Part shown: positions 44,035-55,900 of the stretch, in pieces
Layout of the letters: the number at the start of each line of letters is the position of its first letter
Numbering within the stretch: position 1 is the first letter of the stretch
Assembly (NCBI GenBank): GCA_039545315.1
Contig: BCIM01000004.1
Coordinates: 708,643 to 772,642, forward strand
DNA: 64,000 nt
Source: Kondoa malvinella
Taxonomy: Eukaryota > Basidiomycota > Agaricostilbomycetes > Agaricostilbales > Kondoaceae
Reading direction: 5' to 3'
Made by a program: the position numbers and the translations under genes
The notes under the pieces: model-generated
What the model was told of the DNA's origin: nothing
Databases searched by the model: none
The model's input: the letters and a program-made list of their open reading frames with translations, nothing else

Positions 44035-46174
44035 ATGCTGACGACGCAGTCTCTCGTGCGGCCAGTTGCGCAGTATGCGTGTGCTGCAAGGGCCTTCTCT
44101 ACCTGTTCCACCTTATCGAAGGAGCGGCTTGTCATTTTAGGGTCAGCAGCTTCAAATAGTAGCAGCTGTTGCGCAGCTCTGACAGACACAATAGAAGTGG
44201 ATGGGCTGGCTAGTAAGCTGCTACTTCCCTGAGCAACAGCAGCGACTCAAATTCCATAGCAAGGTGTTATCGAAAAGTCAGTCTTCGGGAGCCGACGGGG
44301 TTTCCTCAACAATCGCTGAACCTCAAGCTCTGTCCTAGTCAATAAGAATGAATACGACGTATCCGTCATCTCGCCCAGTCCACATTTCGCTTTCAGTGAG
44401 TCTTGCATATGCTTAGCTGATGCAAGTATTGATGCGTTTGTACAGCTCCTTTGCTAGCTGGTACAGCTACTGGCACATTGGAGTTCCGCTGCTCTCTTGA
44501 GCCTGTCAGGTGTGTACTGACAAGAAGCTATTGTGCGCTGCTGATCTTAAGATGATAGACGATATGCCTCAAAGTCGCATTACTACCATGCCTGGGCGGA
44601 CAAGATTGATTTGCAGCGAAGAACAATCACTTGCGTACGTAACTGATCTCCCTCTTTTCTTGTCTCGAATGAATCGAGTCGTGTACAGACCACAGCTACG
44701 CCGAAAGAAGGTGATGCAGAACGAGAACCAGAAAAGCATGTCGAGTTCCAAGTACCTGTATACAACGTCTCTTTGCCTCCATATAGAAAGTACTGACAAT
44801 TGTCATAGTACGACAAGCTTGTCATAGCTGTCGGCGCATATTCCCAGACCTTTGGTATTGAGGGTGTCAAAGAGCATGCGTATTTCCTCAAGAGCATTGA
44901 TGTGAGTCCGCTCAAGACATGAAAGACGTGCAGCGATGATTTGCGCGTCAGAATGCGAGGGCTATACGAGAACGCATCTTTTCGTGTTTGGAAAAGGCTT
45001 CTCAGCCGGTCAGTTTTCCCATCTTGCATACTTCGTCAAATCAAGCTGATCTACTTACACAGACGATGTCAGAGGGTATGTCACCGCGCAACGAGATGCC
45101 TCCTCTTCCGCTGAGCAGATCAACCTAGTTGACCGGGCCAAGCTACTGCATTGGTGTATTGTCGGCGGTGGACCAACTGGCATTGAATTGGCTGCTGAAT
45201 TACATGATCTGGCGGTCAGCGATGTCAAGCGCGAATATCCTAGCATTCATCACCTGATCAAGATCACTGTGTATGTGTGCGTGTAAGGAAGTGGCCTCTC
45301 TCTGAATGATCCACTTCAGGTTCGAGACGAGCGATCGAGTTCTAGGTGCCTTTGATGCCAACCTGGCCAAGTATGCAGAGTCGTGAGTTTGCGCTTGGTC
45401 TTGTGATTACCTGTCCAAACTTTCGAACAGAAAATTCGCTCGAGAGGGCATCAGTATCAAGAAGAACCACGCGGTACTGAAAGTTGGCGAGGTGAGCTCA
45501 GAGTTGACGCTCTTTGCGGTCAACTGAGCCTCGAGCAGGACAGCATCGAGACAAAACAAGAGGGCGCCATACCCGCAGGCATGATCGTTTGGTCGACGGG
45601 ACTCGCTCCTAATCCAACGATCGCCAGTCTTGAGGGCGTACAGCATGACGAAAAGACAAAATCGGTATTGACTGACAACTACCTTCGAGTATTACAAACA
45701 GACGGAACACCTATGCCGAACGTCTATGCTATCGGTGACGCCGCTGTGATCGAAGGAGGACCTTTCATGCCCGCAACAGCACAAGTCGCGGATCAGAAGG
45801 CAACATACGTGTCCAAATTGCTCAACCGTGAAGTACGCGAAAGACCGACGAAGGAAACCTTCGTGTGGAAGAACAAAGGCACATTGGCATACATTGGAGA
45901 TTGGGCTGCTATCATGGATTCGCCGAGTTCTGATGGGCCAAAAGCAACAGGAAGAACAGCATGGGTCGCCTGGCGAGGTGCATATTTCTTGCAGACAGTA
46001 AGGCCTCATCTTCGTTGCTTTTGTAGCAATGCTTACAATTGGCTCTTAGCTATCCATCAGGAACAAAAGTAAGCGGCTGCTCGATAAGAAGGCGTCTGCT
46101 GATTCTCTTCAGTCCTTGTGCCATTCTTTTGGTTCATGAACTGGATCTTTGGTCGCAACTTGAGCAAGTTCTAG
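44035..46174 (+). CDS. Mitochondrial type II (alternative) NADH dehydrogenase
   Basis: This rotenone-insensitive, single-subunit NADH:ubiquinone oxidoreductase is of the Ndi1/Nde1 type. The start MLTTQSLVRPVAQYACAARA is Arg-rich and acid-free, as expected for a mitochondrial presequence. The FAD-binding fold reads RLVILGSGWAGYKVL, followed by NEYDVSVISPSPHFAFTPLL, AGTATGTLEFRCSLEPVR and SKSHYYHAWADKIDLQ. The NADH-binding fold reads HWCIVGGGPTGIELAAELHD. Then come ETSDRVLGAFDANLAKYAES, MIVWSTGLAPNPTI, MPNVYAIGDAA, TAWVAWRGAYFLQT, and the membrane-facing tail FFWFMNWIFGRNLSKF. Twelve or so introns are all 45-60 nt. No EF-hand insert was seen, so calcium control is unlikely. Matrix versus external side is unknown. 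The gene begins only 121 bp after the pirin stop. Confidence 0.9.
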
Positions 46175-46573
46175 GCAACACCCTACGCGAATAGACGATA
46201 CCCACCAGCACAAGCAATTAGATATGTTGATAATGTCAATGTTGCAAATTTTCCGGCGTCCGAAGTGTCTCTGTGCGTCCCTACGCATTCAAATCAGCCT
46301 CTACAGTGTTTGTCTTCGTGCCTGTCTGCCTTAATGTCTGTTTGCAAGATTGAAATTCGGACCGACAGAAAAAGCCTCGTTAGCCAAGTCGAGGAATTCG
46401 GTTCCTCAACCAGCCATACACCGTGCTGGCAGTGTTGTAGCCTGAATTGCAAGCATACACAGATGTCCATATAATCTCTTCTGTTTCTGAATATCTCTTT
46501 TCTTCATCTCAACTCAGTCCTTGCTCACTTCAGTACACCTCAGTCTCCTCACTGCTCCTCAGCTCAACACACT
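46175..46573. other. Promoter region of the expansin-like gene
   Basis: About 400 bp are rich in TCTC and CTCA stretches just before the ATG, a pyrimidine-rich leader common in fungal promoters. No gene or repeat was recognised. Confidence 0.4.
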
Positions 46574-47602
46574 ATGAAGGCCATCGTCTTCCTCCTCTTT
46601 ACTTTGGCGCGTCTAGCAGCAGCCCAAGGACTGCCACTGAACAGAACCGTTTCCAGTCTTCTTATCCACGACGTCAGCGACCTCGCCGAACGCGACTGGT
46701 TCCCTCTCTCAACTGGTTTGATGGTGGAACGCTCGCATACCGAGAATGAAGGCCGCTTAATCATGAAACGCGCTTCAGCAGCACGTTCAGCCGGTCATCT
46801 AGTCGCTCGCGATCTGGGACAATCGCCCGTCTCTCTGCCAATTGATAATCAAGGTCTACTGGTCCTGCCAGCAGACGACTTCAGTCCAGAATCACTCGTC
46901 GAACGGAGTGAAACACGAGTCATCCGCGCCCTTCGCAGCAGTCTACGACGTAGAGCAAAGAATAGGAAGCAGAAGAAGTCTTCAAAGTCAAACAAGAAGT
47001 CTTCAGCTCGCTCCAACAAGAAGGCTAGAGCATCTTTCAAGGAGTTGCAGGATGTTACAGACGGTGTCAAGCGGACTTTTTCCTCAGTCATTACATGGTG
47101 TAGGTTCTTCTCTAGCCTAGTCATTTTGCGTGCTGATCTCTGGCATAGACACTGGACATGACCTGCTTGGCCCTTCTTGTGTTCAAAAGTCCAAGTGGGC
47201 ACCAACAGACGAGTCCATGATCGCTGCTGTTACTCTAGACGTGTGTCCTTTTGCCAATTAGACCTTCCTCCAATGCTGACTCTCATCTAGTGGGACACCA
47301 AGCCAGCTTGTGGCACATGGCTTCGTCTCAAGGCTAAAGGAGGAAAGAAAGCGATTGTCGTTCGAATTGTCGATGCTTGCGCCGGATGCAAAGCACAAAG
47401 CGCTCATGTGGATCTCACCAAGGCCGCTTTCCGAGCTCTCTATGATCTTGATGTTGGGTATGTCGGCCTGCTCCTTCATCTTTCATACATTTCTCACATG
47501 CTCTTCAGTCTTGTCAATGACATACAAGCTCAAGTCATCTCATCGCCGGTCACGGAATGGACAGACGCGGTCATTGCGATATATGGGCCTAAGGATCTCT
47601 AG
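46574..47602 (+). CDS. Secreted expansin-like double-psi barrel protein
   Basis: A signal peptide (MKAIVFLLFTLARLAAAQG) leads into about 120 residues of pro-region and a very basic block at roughly residues 125-160 (KNRKQKKSSKSNKKSSARSN). The C-terminal ~110 residues form a double-psi beta-barrel of the RlpA/expansin/barwin type: YTGHDLLGPSCVQKSKWAP, TLDWDTKPACGTWLRLKA, VRIVDACAGCKAQSAHVDLT, RALYDLDVG, ending VIAIYGPKDL. The HVDL Asp and paired Cys residues are as in fungal expansin-like proteins, which loosen wall polysaccharide without hydrolysis. Possible dibasic (KR) sites near residues 65 and 165 could allow processing. Three introns, one of them inside YTGHD. Confidence 0.82.
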
Positions 47603-47632
47603 TAGGCGGTGTTCTGTCTTGGGGTCTGTGGT

Positions 47633-47786
47633 ATCTCGTGTTCCTGCTGGCCAGGAAGGTGACCTTAATGTATGCGATCTGTGTTGCTCTACTGTCTGCT
47701 GCCAGCTTGACATCTTATTCTCCGAGTTCTCGCGTTCTCGAGTCGCGTTCGTGTTTATATTTTTCTTGGTCTAGCACGACCACTAC
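47633..47786. repeat. Left copy of a ~145-bp direct repeat
   Basis: This copy runs from ATCTCGTGTTCCTGCTGGCC to CTTGGTCTAGCACGACCACTAC and matches 49132-49272 in the same orientation, with short indels. It begins 31 bp after the expansin-like stop and ends 73 bp before the next ATG. No terminal inverted repeat or coding capacity is evident. Confidence 0.85.
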
Positions 47787-47859
47787 AGCGTCCATACCAG
47801 ATTGTCTCATACCTGCACTGCCTTGTGTCTTGCTCTTCAGCGAAGAGCGCTAGCCTATC

Positions 47860-49034
47860 ATGCTCGCCAGATTGGTCACGGACTCGACACAGTACACCAA
47901 TCGTGCTGCGTTCGATGAATGTCCTGTCGTCCAGTCGCCTCTCATGGAATACTTCTCTACGTTGGCAGCATCCGTCGTGGGCCAGTCTGCGCATCCTATC
48001 CGACTCGCCTTTCAGAAGTTGGCTCGTTCGGATCTGACGCCCGAAGCTGCCAGCACTTTAACTGCATTCGACCAAAGGCTACGAGACAACACGGTCGACC
48101 TCTTCTTCAGTCATCCTCCAAGTGTTGGCTTCTACGACCTTCCTTCATCTGATCCTCGAAGTCGATTCTACGGCTTTTGCACTTGCGATCCAGACTTCGA
48201 AGATATCATCTTCCTCAATGGTTATTTCCTTCGAGCCATGGTGCATATTCAAGGAGCGGATATTGCAAAGCAAGCCTACTTCTTGCCGCCATTGTTGGAA
48301 GTCGTTCGGGCCAAGTGGTTGCACGAGAATGCGCATCGCTTTGTATGCAAGGCAAATCATAACCCAGCGCTCGTTTCTGTCAGCCTGAACATAGTTACAG
48401 GTTTTGGTGCAGACGCAAGCTGTATTTACCACACCCGAACGCTTTGATGTCATGAGGTGTGCCTTTGAACAAGAGCACGAACGTGCTGGATCAGGAGAGA
48501 GTGGGCGCTGGATGGAATTCGAGCTGTTTGGCGGATACATCGAGCTAGAGGGCCAGGACTATACATGTGGGTCAAGTCCTATAGCGCTTTTGAACCTCAT
48601 CTGATCTCCTTCTAGCCACAAAAGTCCTGCTAAAGTGCTGGGACGAGTCGTCTCACACGATTTCCGTCCACCGCATACCTCAAGTGTTGATTTACCGTCG
48701 CCTAATCGATACACCTTTCTCAGCACCTTTTCAACGGGATCAACTCGAACTCATAGGCACTACATCACCCAGCGCTGCGCAAACCAACTCTGCCCCCACT
48801 CGTAGCACTCGTCCTGTGTCACCTATGAATACACCCTCTCAAGGTGCAAAATCCCAGACAAGCCCTGAGAAGTCTACTTTCAGCGCATATGATGCAGCTT
48901 TGAATCCGGCCAGTCTACCCATCGACTTTCAGTACCGACGTACAATCAACTCGACTCCACCTCTCGCGTATAGTCAGCAAACAAAGTCTATCGGTGATGA
49001 TGCAACACCATTCATGCCATTCGCACCACATTGA
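47860..49034 (+). CDS. Unrecognised protein flanked by direct repeats
   Basis: I do not recognise this protein. It starts MLARLVTDSTQYTNRAAFDE and has three exons (GTATGC and GTGGGT introns). The middle is a folded-looking domain of mixed composition: DLFFSHPPSVGFYDLPSSDP, RSRFYGFCTCDPDFEDIIFL, AYFLPPLLEVVRAKWLHENA, TTPERFDVMRCAFEQEHERA, GRWMEFELFGGYIELEGQDY, VLLKCWDESSHTISVHRIPQ. The last 90 residues are Ser/Thr/Pro-rich and disordered. There is no signal peptide or membrane segment. It is the only gene between the two copies of the ~145-bp direct repeat. Confidence 0.7.
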
Positions 49035-49131
49035 TCGAGGTCTTCAAGTCGGTCTTACTTTTGCAGGAGCTGCGGGCGATGGCATGAATCGGTATAGTGC
49101 TGTGAGAGTGAAAGCTGTTGCCGGCTCATGC

Positions 49132-49272
49132 ATCTCGTGTTCCTGCTGGCCGGAAAGGTGCTTAATGTATGCGATCTGTGTTGCTCTACTGTGTGCTGCC
49201 GGCTTGACATGTTCTTCGCGTTCCCAAGTCGCGTTCGTGTTTATATTTTTCTTGGTCTAGAACGAGCACTAC
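49132..49272. repeat. Right copy of the ~145-bp direct repeat
   Basis: This copy matches 47633-47786. Both copies share the same core around TTAATGTATGCGATCTGTGT and CGCGTTCGTGTTTATATTTT. It starts 97 bp after one stop codon and ends 41 bp before the next ATG, so both copies occupy the same relative place between genes. Confidence 0.85.
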
Positions 49273-49313
49273 CTATACAAGACTTCAGCTGCCATAACCT
49301 GCACTATTAAAGT

Positions 49314-51043
49314 ATGGAAACGCGACGGCTGAACTGGAATTCTGTCTGGCAAGAGTTCGCCAATGCGACTTTGGAAGACGGAGACTGTGCATTGCATTTC
49401 ATTCTATCGCGCTCGACCTGTTGTTCATCACAGCTCTGTCTGTAGTCGACGACGCAGTCTTGAATCTGTCTGGCCTCGAATCGGAAGCTTTGCTGCCTGC
49501 TTCGTTCGTCACAACTTCTGCTGCCAAAGTGTCGCATTCTGAAATATGCAAATCTATAGAGATCATGTGCGAAGCCTCATGGCCATGGCGTTGGATCCTC
49601 TCTCTTGTGCTAATGACAAGAAGGCCTTCTCTGCCAAAGCTGACCTCGAGTCAGACGACCCTTTCGTCCTTTCTGCCAAAATGATGCAAAACAAAGCTCT
49701 CAGTCTATTGCGTGCTTGGCTAAGCAGTGATGCTGAAGGTGTTCTTCGTGCTTTACCAAGTCACGCCGATGTAACGGCAAGCGAGCTGTCTGGATCAGGC
49801 GATGTGATAGCTGCCGTTCTTGCTTCACCTTCTCCTCGCAAAGCTTCATCCACAAGTAGAGGGCGGCTCAGTGCTGTTGCCAAGAAAGAGAAAGAGAAGG
49901 ACGATCCGGATGCAGTGGGAGATGACTCAGCGATACATGCAGCAGGCAGGAGAATAGGCAACGCTGATAATGTTTGGGCGGTTCTGCAAGGCAAAACTTT
50001 GAGAAAAGCACTTCAATCCGAGGACGAAGAGCAGCCTACTATTGACAGCGCCTGGGAGCTGCTGGATGTGCTGGTGAGCGGCTGGGAAAGCGATGCTGCC
50101 AGTCAATTTCCAGACCCTCGTGAGTCCGTCTCAGGCATCATGACCTTCGCCCTTAGCAGTCGTACCTTGTAGCACACTGGTCGCCTTCGTTGCTGACGCA
50201 ATTTGTCAAGCCTGCGTCTGGCCCGCGGAAAGATGTTCAAAATGCCTTGTCTGTTGTCCTTTACCCATTTCTGCCTGCAACAGAAGAACATGCTATGGAG
50301 CACGATCTGGACATTTGTCGAATGCGGGAAACAGCTACGAGATTATTGGGTCTCGTGAGTGTTGCGCTGTTCCGCGTGTCCTAGCTGACAATTATGTTCA
50401 GCTGTTCGATTTGGCCGCCGCGACTCGGCTCGATATAGATCGCTTTGTGCGAGACCTTGCTTTGCGCTTGAGTGAGCTGTCTTCGCGTGCGGTCACACTC
50501 TTTGTCACAGTACGTACTTTGATCGACCACTGGTACATTCTGAACCACGCGAGATAGAGTATGCCGCCCGATCGACAGCTCATTCGCGCCAAGCTATACA
50601 TGTACTACATCGATAATTACACGCAACCCATAGCAACAAATCAAAACGGATCGTCGCAGTCAAGTCACCGCCCTATCTCCTGTACATCGCCTCGAAAGCT
50701 CGCACGGGAAAGCAGCCAGTCTAGTCATTCAACTTTGTCCTCGTCTACTTACTCAGCACCAAGCGCCAGACAAGACGTTCTGCCATCGTCCGCGACAGTG
50801 CTGGAAAACTATCTTCCTCGAACACCTCTCGAACTGGCTAGAAGTGGGCAGAGTGATGCTCAGAGACGGGAGGCAGTAGCAAAGATCGAAGCCATCAAGA
50901 TTGGACTGGCCGGGCTCCTGTTGGCCGACACGACCGAAAGCGCATTATGGCTACAGCTTATGGAAGAGGGTCGCGTTCAGAAAGCCATGGAAACGGCGAG
51001 ACGGCATTTAGAAGAGACAGGAGAAGATGTGGAGATGGCCTAA
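49314..51043 (+). CDS. Unrecognised helical protein
   Basis: I do not recognise this protein. The model starts METRRLNWNSVWQEFANATL and goes through GTGCAT and GTTCGT introns into SDHVRSLMAMALDPLSCAND. It continues through a long open stretch with KALSLLRAWLSSDAEGVLRA, a basic RGRLSAVAKKEKEKDD patch and DNVWAVLQGKTLRKALQSED. Later exons give WSPSLLTQFVKPASGPRKDV, LLFDLAAATRLDIDRFVRDL and SMPPDRQLIRAKLYMYYIDN. It ends in a helical block, REAVAKIEAIKIGLAGLLLA and EGRVQKAMETARRHLEETGE. It looks mostly alpha-helical and soluble. The open frames over six exons support a gene; the function is unknown. Confidence 0.65.
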
Positions 51044-51416
51044 ATGCTGGCGTCTTTGATTGGTCACGTTGCGTTCGGGCTATGCATGTCACCAGCCTAG
51101 GGAATCATCTGACCACGACCGTAGAACTCTCTACTTGCCCATCTAGCTCTTTTCCCTCCCGACGTCGATATCGCGTAGTCATCACTTAGCCGAACTTGGA
51201 CCTTCCGCCCATTCTTTACATCTTGATCGACCATCTGACTTTGATAAGCTAGATTTCAATAATACGTGCGTATATACTTGTCATCGCGCTATGATCTATA
51301 TTGATGCTTTGCTGCTCCCTTTACCATTTCCCCTTCCATTCATGCAATTCGCGTGCCATTTCGCATTTTTCGACTTCACATGTTGATCAATCCGACCGCT
51401 CATTTCCGCCCCTGTC
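51044..51416. other. Promoter region of the RRM gene
   Basis: About 370 bp between stop and start. It contains AT-rich stretches near 51240-51300, including TATATA-like runs, but no convincing element. Confidence 0.4.
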
Positions 51417-52665
51417 ATGTACGGATCTCCGCGTCAAACACTTGCCCACCGCAGATATCATGTTCGCTCAACCTCACGCCTCGCTATGCTATTGACTCAT
51501 AAACGATTTATCCGCATCAGGTCTTCGAAGGTGTCTATAAACTGCGTTTGCACAATAATGTCTTGAATGCCCGTCAGATCTATTGTGGAAACCTGTCATG
51601 GGGTGTCAACACTGATACCCTACGCGATGCCTTTCAAGGCTTTGGAAACATCGTAGACTGCAGTCAGTTAACTCGGAATGCGTGCTCTGGTGTGTCTTGG
51701 TCTGATCTGTTACTTGATGTTTTGTGCGTGTTCAGTTGTTATGGAAGAGGTAGTGCTTGCTTTCTTTTGGCTGCGATTGTGCTTTGATTCTGCTTGTGTG
51801 CATCGTTCTAGCCTGGCACTGGACGTAGTCGTGGATTTGGATTTGTTACGTTTGCTACTCAGGAAGAAGCCGATGCTGCTATCCAAGCTATGGATCAGCA
51901 AGAACTTGTTAGTCACCATTTCATTTGTCACTCTCGTTGCCTGGTATTGCGATGAAGTTGTGCCATTCGCGCTGCGATCGCTCGTACCTTGGCTACCTTG
52001 CGTCTGGATGCCTGTCTTCAGGACTTCATTGCTTTAAGAGCGTGTCTGACCGATTGTTCTCCTTCCCTCATGTCAGGGTCAGTGTGTTTTCGTAAATCTT
52101 GCCACAGGCTGACAGAATTCACTATAGATGGTCGAATTCTTCGTGTGAACGTCGCGAACCAGCGTGGAGGCGGAAGTTCCCGTGGTGGATGTGAGTTCTC
52201 CTTGATGCCCTTCATAATCGTGTCGTGATGCTTTTCTAGATGGAGGCTGTGAGCACAACCCTTTTCTTACTCGACTGACGCATCCTCAAAATTTCCCATA
52301 GACGGTGGAGGACATCCCGGCTGTGCGCGCGAGGCTGTCTCGACATGGCCGTTCTGACATTATCATACAGATGGACAGCAATCATTCCAACCCTCTGGTG
52401 GATATGGCCAGCCAGCATACGCTCAAGGCTTCGAGCAGTATGGAGCTGTTCCGGGAGGTAGGTCAACCTTGACTGCGCATTTCAGTGGACTAACATGCCT
52501 CGGATAGCTCAATACGGCCAACCAGCTCAAGGCTACGGCCAGCCAGCTTACCCTGGCTACGCTCAACCACAAGCAGGCGGTTACCCAGGACAGATGCCTC
52601 AGCAAGGATACAACGCTCCTGGTCAAGGCATGCAACAGTCTCAAGGCGTGCCATATCAATCATAG
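51417..52665 (+). CDS. RRM RNA-binding protein with Gly/Gln/Tyr-rich tail
   Basis: A single RRM protein of the glycine-rich type. The RRM reads KIYCGNLSWGVNTDTLRDAF (RNP2), GFGNIVDCIVMEEPGTGRSR, GFGFVTFATQEEADAAIQAM (RNP1), and DGRILRVNVANQRGGGSSRG. The tail is low complexity (YGQPAQGYGQPAYPGYAQPQ, GYPGQMPQQGYNAPGQGMQQ) and likely prion-like. The only start that opens directly onto the RRM is ATG 51417, giving MYGSPRQTLAHRRYHVRSTS and RLAMLLTHKRFIRIRSSK. This 46-residue stretch has many Arg/His and no acidic residues, as in mitochondrial presequences. If right, this is a mitochondrial RNA-binding protein. A nearby ATG at 51460 gives only 11 codons. One intron (about 51910-52128) is much longer than the rest. 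Confidence 0.75.
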
Positions 52666-52977
52666 TACAGCTGCACCTTTCATGCCATACTACCAGAGCT
52701 CATTCGTTCTATCTAGCGGCCGACAAGGATACTAGAAATCTAATTTGGTTCCGCTCGACATTATGCTTCTTTCTTGCTTCGTTGATTCGTTCTGAGGGAT
52801 GTACATGGTGAAATGTCTGAGGGGTGTCTAGTATGCGATGAATGCAATAAGAGTGGAAGCACTGCTCTATACCGATCTTCTGTCACCTTCGCGAGTTGGA
52901 CCGTGTTTTGCATGACGCGGCGATACCTCTTTCTTTCTGTCGACCATCAGCTGTATACCTGGGCATCGTGATACCAA
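52666..52977. other. Intergenic stretch, nothing recognised
   Basis: About 310 bp between the RRM stop and the ABC transporter start; no RNA gene or repeat seen. Confidence 0.4.
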
Positions 52978-55900
52978 ATGGCCAGTCTGACAGAAGAGTC
53001 CTCCCTCTCAGGACTCTATGTTGCCCTCTATGCTTTGCGAGCGTCAACTGCTGGCCTGTCTATCCTAATATTTGCAAGCTACTACCTCCTCACGAAGCTC
53101 TTCAAAGCATTCAAAGGACTCCAACGCCGAGCATATACTGCTATAGGGACTGAAGCCGAAAGTACGCTACCAACGAATCCATACGCGAGCAAACCCCCGC
53201 AAGCAAGTCGATCGCCCATTGTCCCTGTCGTCGTCCAGCTTCGCGAGAAGCGCAGCAATCTCATCATTGCCTTGTTTGCTCTGGTCGCCGTTACTTATTT
53301 GGTGGGCGACGGTGCTGTGTTGGTCGCAAGAGCTATTCTTTCGAATGTATGGGAACCTGAACTCAAAGTGTACCGCCTGGAAACCTTTTACTTGTCTACT
53401 GGTTTCGTTTTCGGGTTAACTTCAATCTTGTTGGCGCATGATCGAGAAGAAGGGAAGCAGAAGAGGGCTTGGAAGTCGAGTTTCCCAGTATCAATGGTCT
53501 CGCTCGTCTTTGCTGCAGAGACGGCACTGCTGGGTGTGTTGGGTGCTACAATCAGAAAGCGGCATCAAGAGCATGACCACAAGCTTACGCCGTATGACAT
53601 CGCGCACTTTGTCGTCCTTGGCCTGCGTGTCCTATTGCTGCTCCAACTAGCCCTTGCCTTTTCTCCGCCATTCCTACAGAATCGCTTCCTGAAAACAAAG
53701 AATGCTGATGGCTATGGCACGTTCGATAACGCGAGTGGGACAGCTACGCCTGAAGAGCAAGCGAAGAAGCCCACTGATCCTTCAATGCCCACACCACCTC
53801 CACCTGTCTCTTTCACTACGCTAATCAAGAAGGTCAAAGTGTTGGCGCCTTATCTGTGGCCTGCAAAGAGCAAGACTTTACAGTTCGTTGCTGGTACGCT
53901 ATCCTCTGTGACTGAAACTAGCATATCTTGATATCGCTTGCAGTGCTCTGCTTCATCATCCTCGCTTTGGGCAGAGTAGTCAACGTTGGCGTGCCGTTGC
54001 TCTTGGGATACACCGTTGGCGCTCTATCGGATGGCGTACCACCATGGACCTACTTGTTTGGCTATATTGCATTGAGGTTCATGCAAGGCAGTGGCGGTAT
54101 TCTGAATGTGCTTCGTAAGTCCCTTCGGCCATAGCTATAGTAAATTGCTGAATTGGGCTGTAGAATCAAACCTTTGGATTCCGGTTTCACAGTACAGCGA
54201 TCGAGAAGTCACTCTGATGACATTCAACCATCTTTTGAATCTGTCGATGCAGTATCACGTCAGTCTGGCGCTATAGACCAAGGTAGCAAAGCTGACGGCT
54301 AGACAGAATCGGCGAAAGACTGGCGAAGTTTTGCGTGCGCTGGATCGTGGTAGTGAGTGATATGCATCTTTGAGCTGTCATCCAGCTGATCAATGTCAAG
54401 GTGCCATCAACACCTTCTTCCAAATGTTAGCACTGCATGACTATCTCGGCAACTTTCACTGATTGCGGTCCAGGCTTCTGTTCTCGATCTTCCCAATTTT
54501 CGCAGACATAGGAGCAGCAGTAGTCATCTTCTTCTTCCAGTTCGGCGGTCTACTTTCTGTCGTGGTCTTCGCTGTTTTGGTCATCTATGTCGCCGTCAGT
54601 GTGATCTTGACGAGGAGAAGAGTCGCTCTGCGAAGGGCTATGAACGAGAGTGACAAGTTTTGTCGAGGTATTCATACGTGAGTTCATTGGATTTCCCGCG
54701 TAGTCTTTGCTGATGAATGTGCAGCGATGCTTTGATCTCGGTTGAGACAGTCAAGTGTATGTCAGATTACCCAGGTTTGGCATTGCTTACTGACAGTGCG
54801 AACGCAGACTTTACTGCGGAAGAGTGGGAAAGTCAACGGTACAGAGAGGCGATGCAAGACTAGTACGCTGTCCAAGACATTTCGTGTCATTTATGCTGAT
54901 AAACGATTATAGCCAGAAGAAAGAGCTCAGAGTGATGATGAGCTTGAGTGTTCTCAACTTGAGTCAGAATCTGGTCATCTCCGGCGAGTGATCCGCTTAG
55001 ACCTTCGACTTTGACCTGATACCTTGTATCAGTCGGTATGCTTGTCGGTACTTTGATTATCGCCTGGCAAGTCGTCAATGGGCAAGCGCGCGTGGCGCAA
55101 TTCGTCACGTTTGTTGCCTACCTACAACAGGTCAGTCCAAATCCTCGTCGGGCTCTCATCAAGCTGACAAATGACTGATGACAGCTCTATGGACCGTGAG
55201 TCTAGTCTTGAGTTAAACCATTGATCAAATCTAATTGCTTACAGTCTGAATTCTCTGGGAACATTGTATCGAGTCATCAACCAGAACCTGATCGATGTAA
55301 GTGAGCCCTTGTCGCCAATAATGAGTACACTTATGTCGTCTGATAGACCGAACAACTTATGAACCTCTTGGGCGAACAAGCCGAAGTCAAAGATCGCGAG
55401 AACGCTACCGAGCTGCTGTCTTCCAAAGGAGAGATAGAATTCAAGGATGTTTCATTCTCTTACAACAATGGCGAGTCCTTTGCTCTTCGAAATGTGTCGT
55501 TCAAGATTCCAGCTGGTTCCAGCGCGGCTTTTGTCGGTCCTTCGGGTAGGTCAAATCCAACAGCGCAAAACATCATTGACATGCTATACAGGTTCTGGAA
55601 AGAGTACTATTATGCGCCTGATGTTCCGCTTCTACGATGTCACGAGTGGTCAAATTTTGATTGATGGCGTCGACATTCGCGATCTCACCCAGAAGAGCTT
55701 GCGAAAGCAGATTGGCGTCATTCCTCAAGAGTCTGTGCTGTTCAATGAGTCAATCGGTTATAATCTGGCTTGTCAATACCAGTCTCCACGGCATTACGTC
55801 CCTTTACTGATTCACAAATATGCTTGTTACAGACAGCAAGCCTGGATGCACTCGAGAAGATATTGAGGAAGCAGCAAGACTGGCTCAGATGCATGATCGG

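Noticed and set aside
44770..44825. A 19-nt intron in the NADH dehydrogenase gene
   Set aside because: A 57-nt intron starting at GTACCT gives the expected FQYDKLVIAVGA and normal length, so the tiny intron is not needed.
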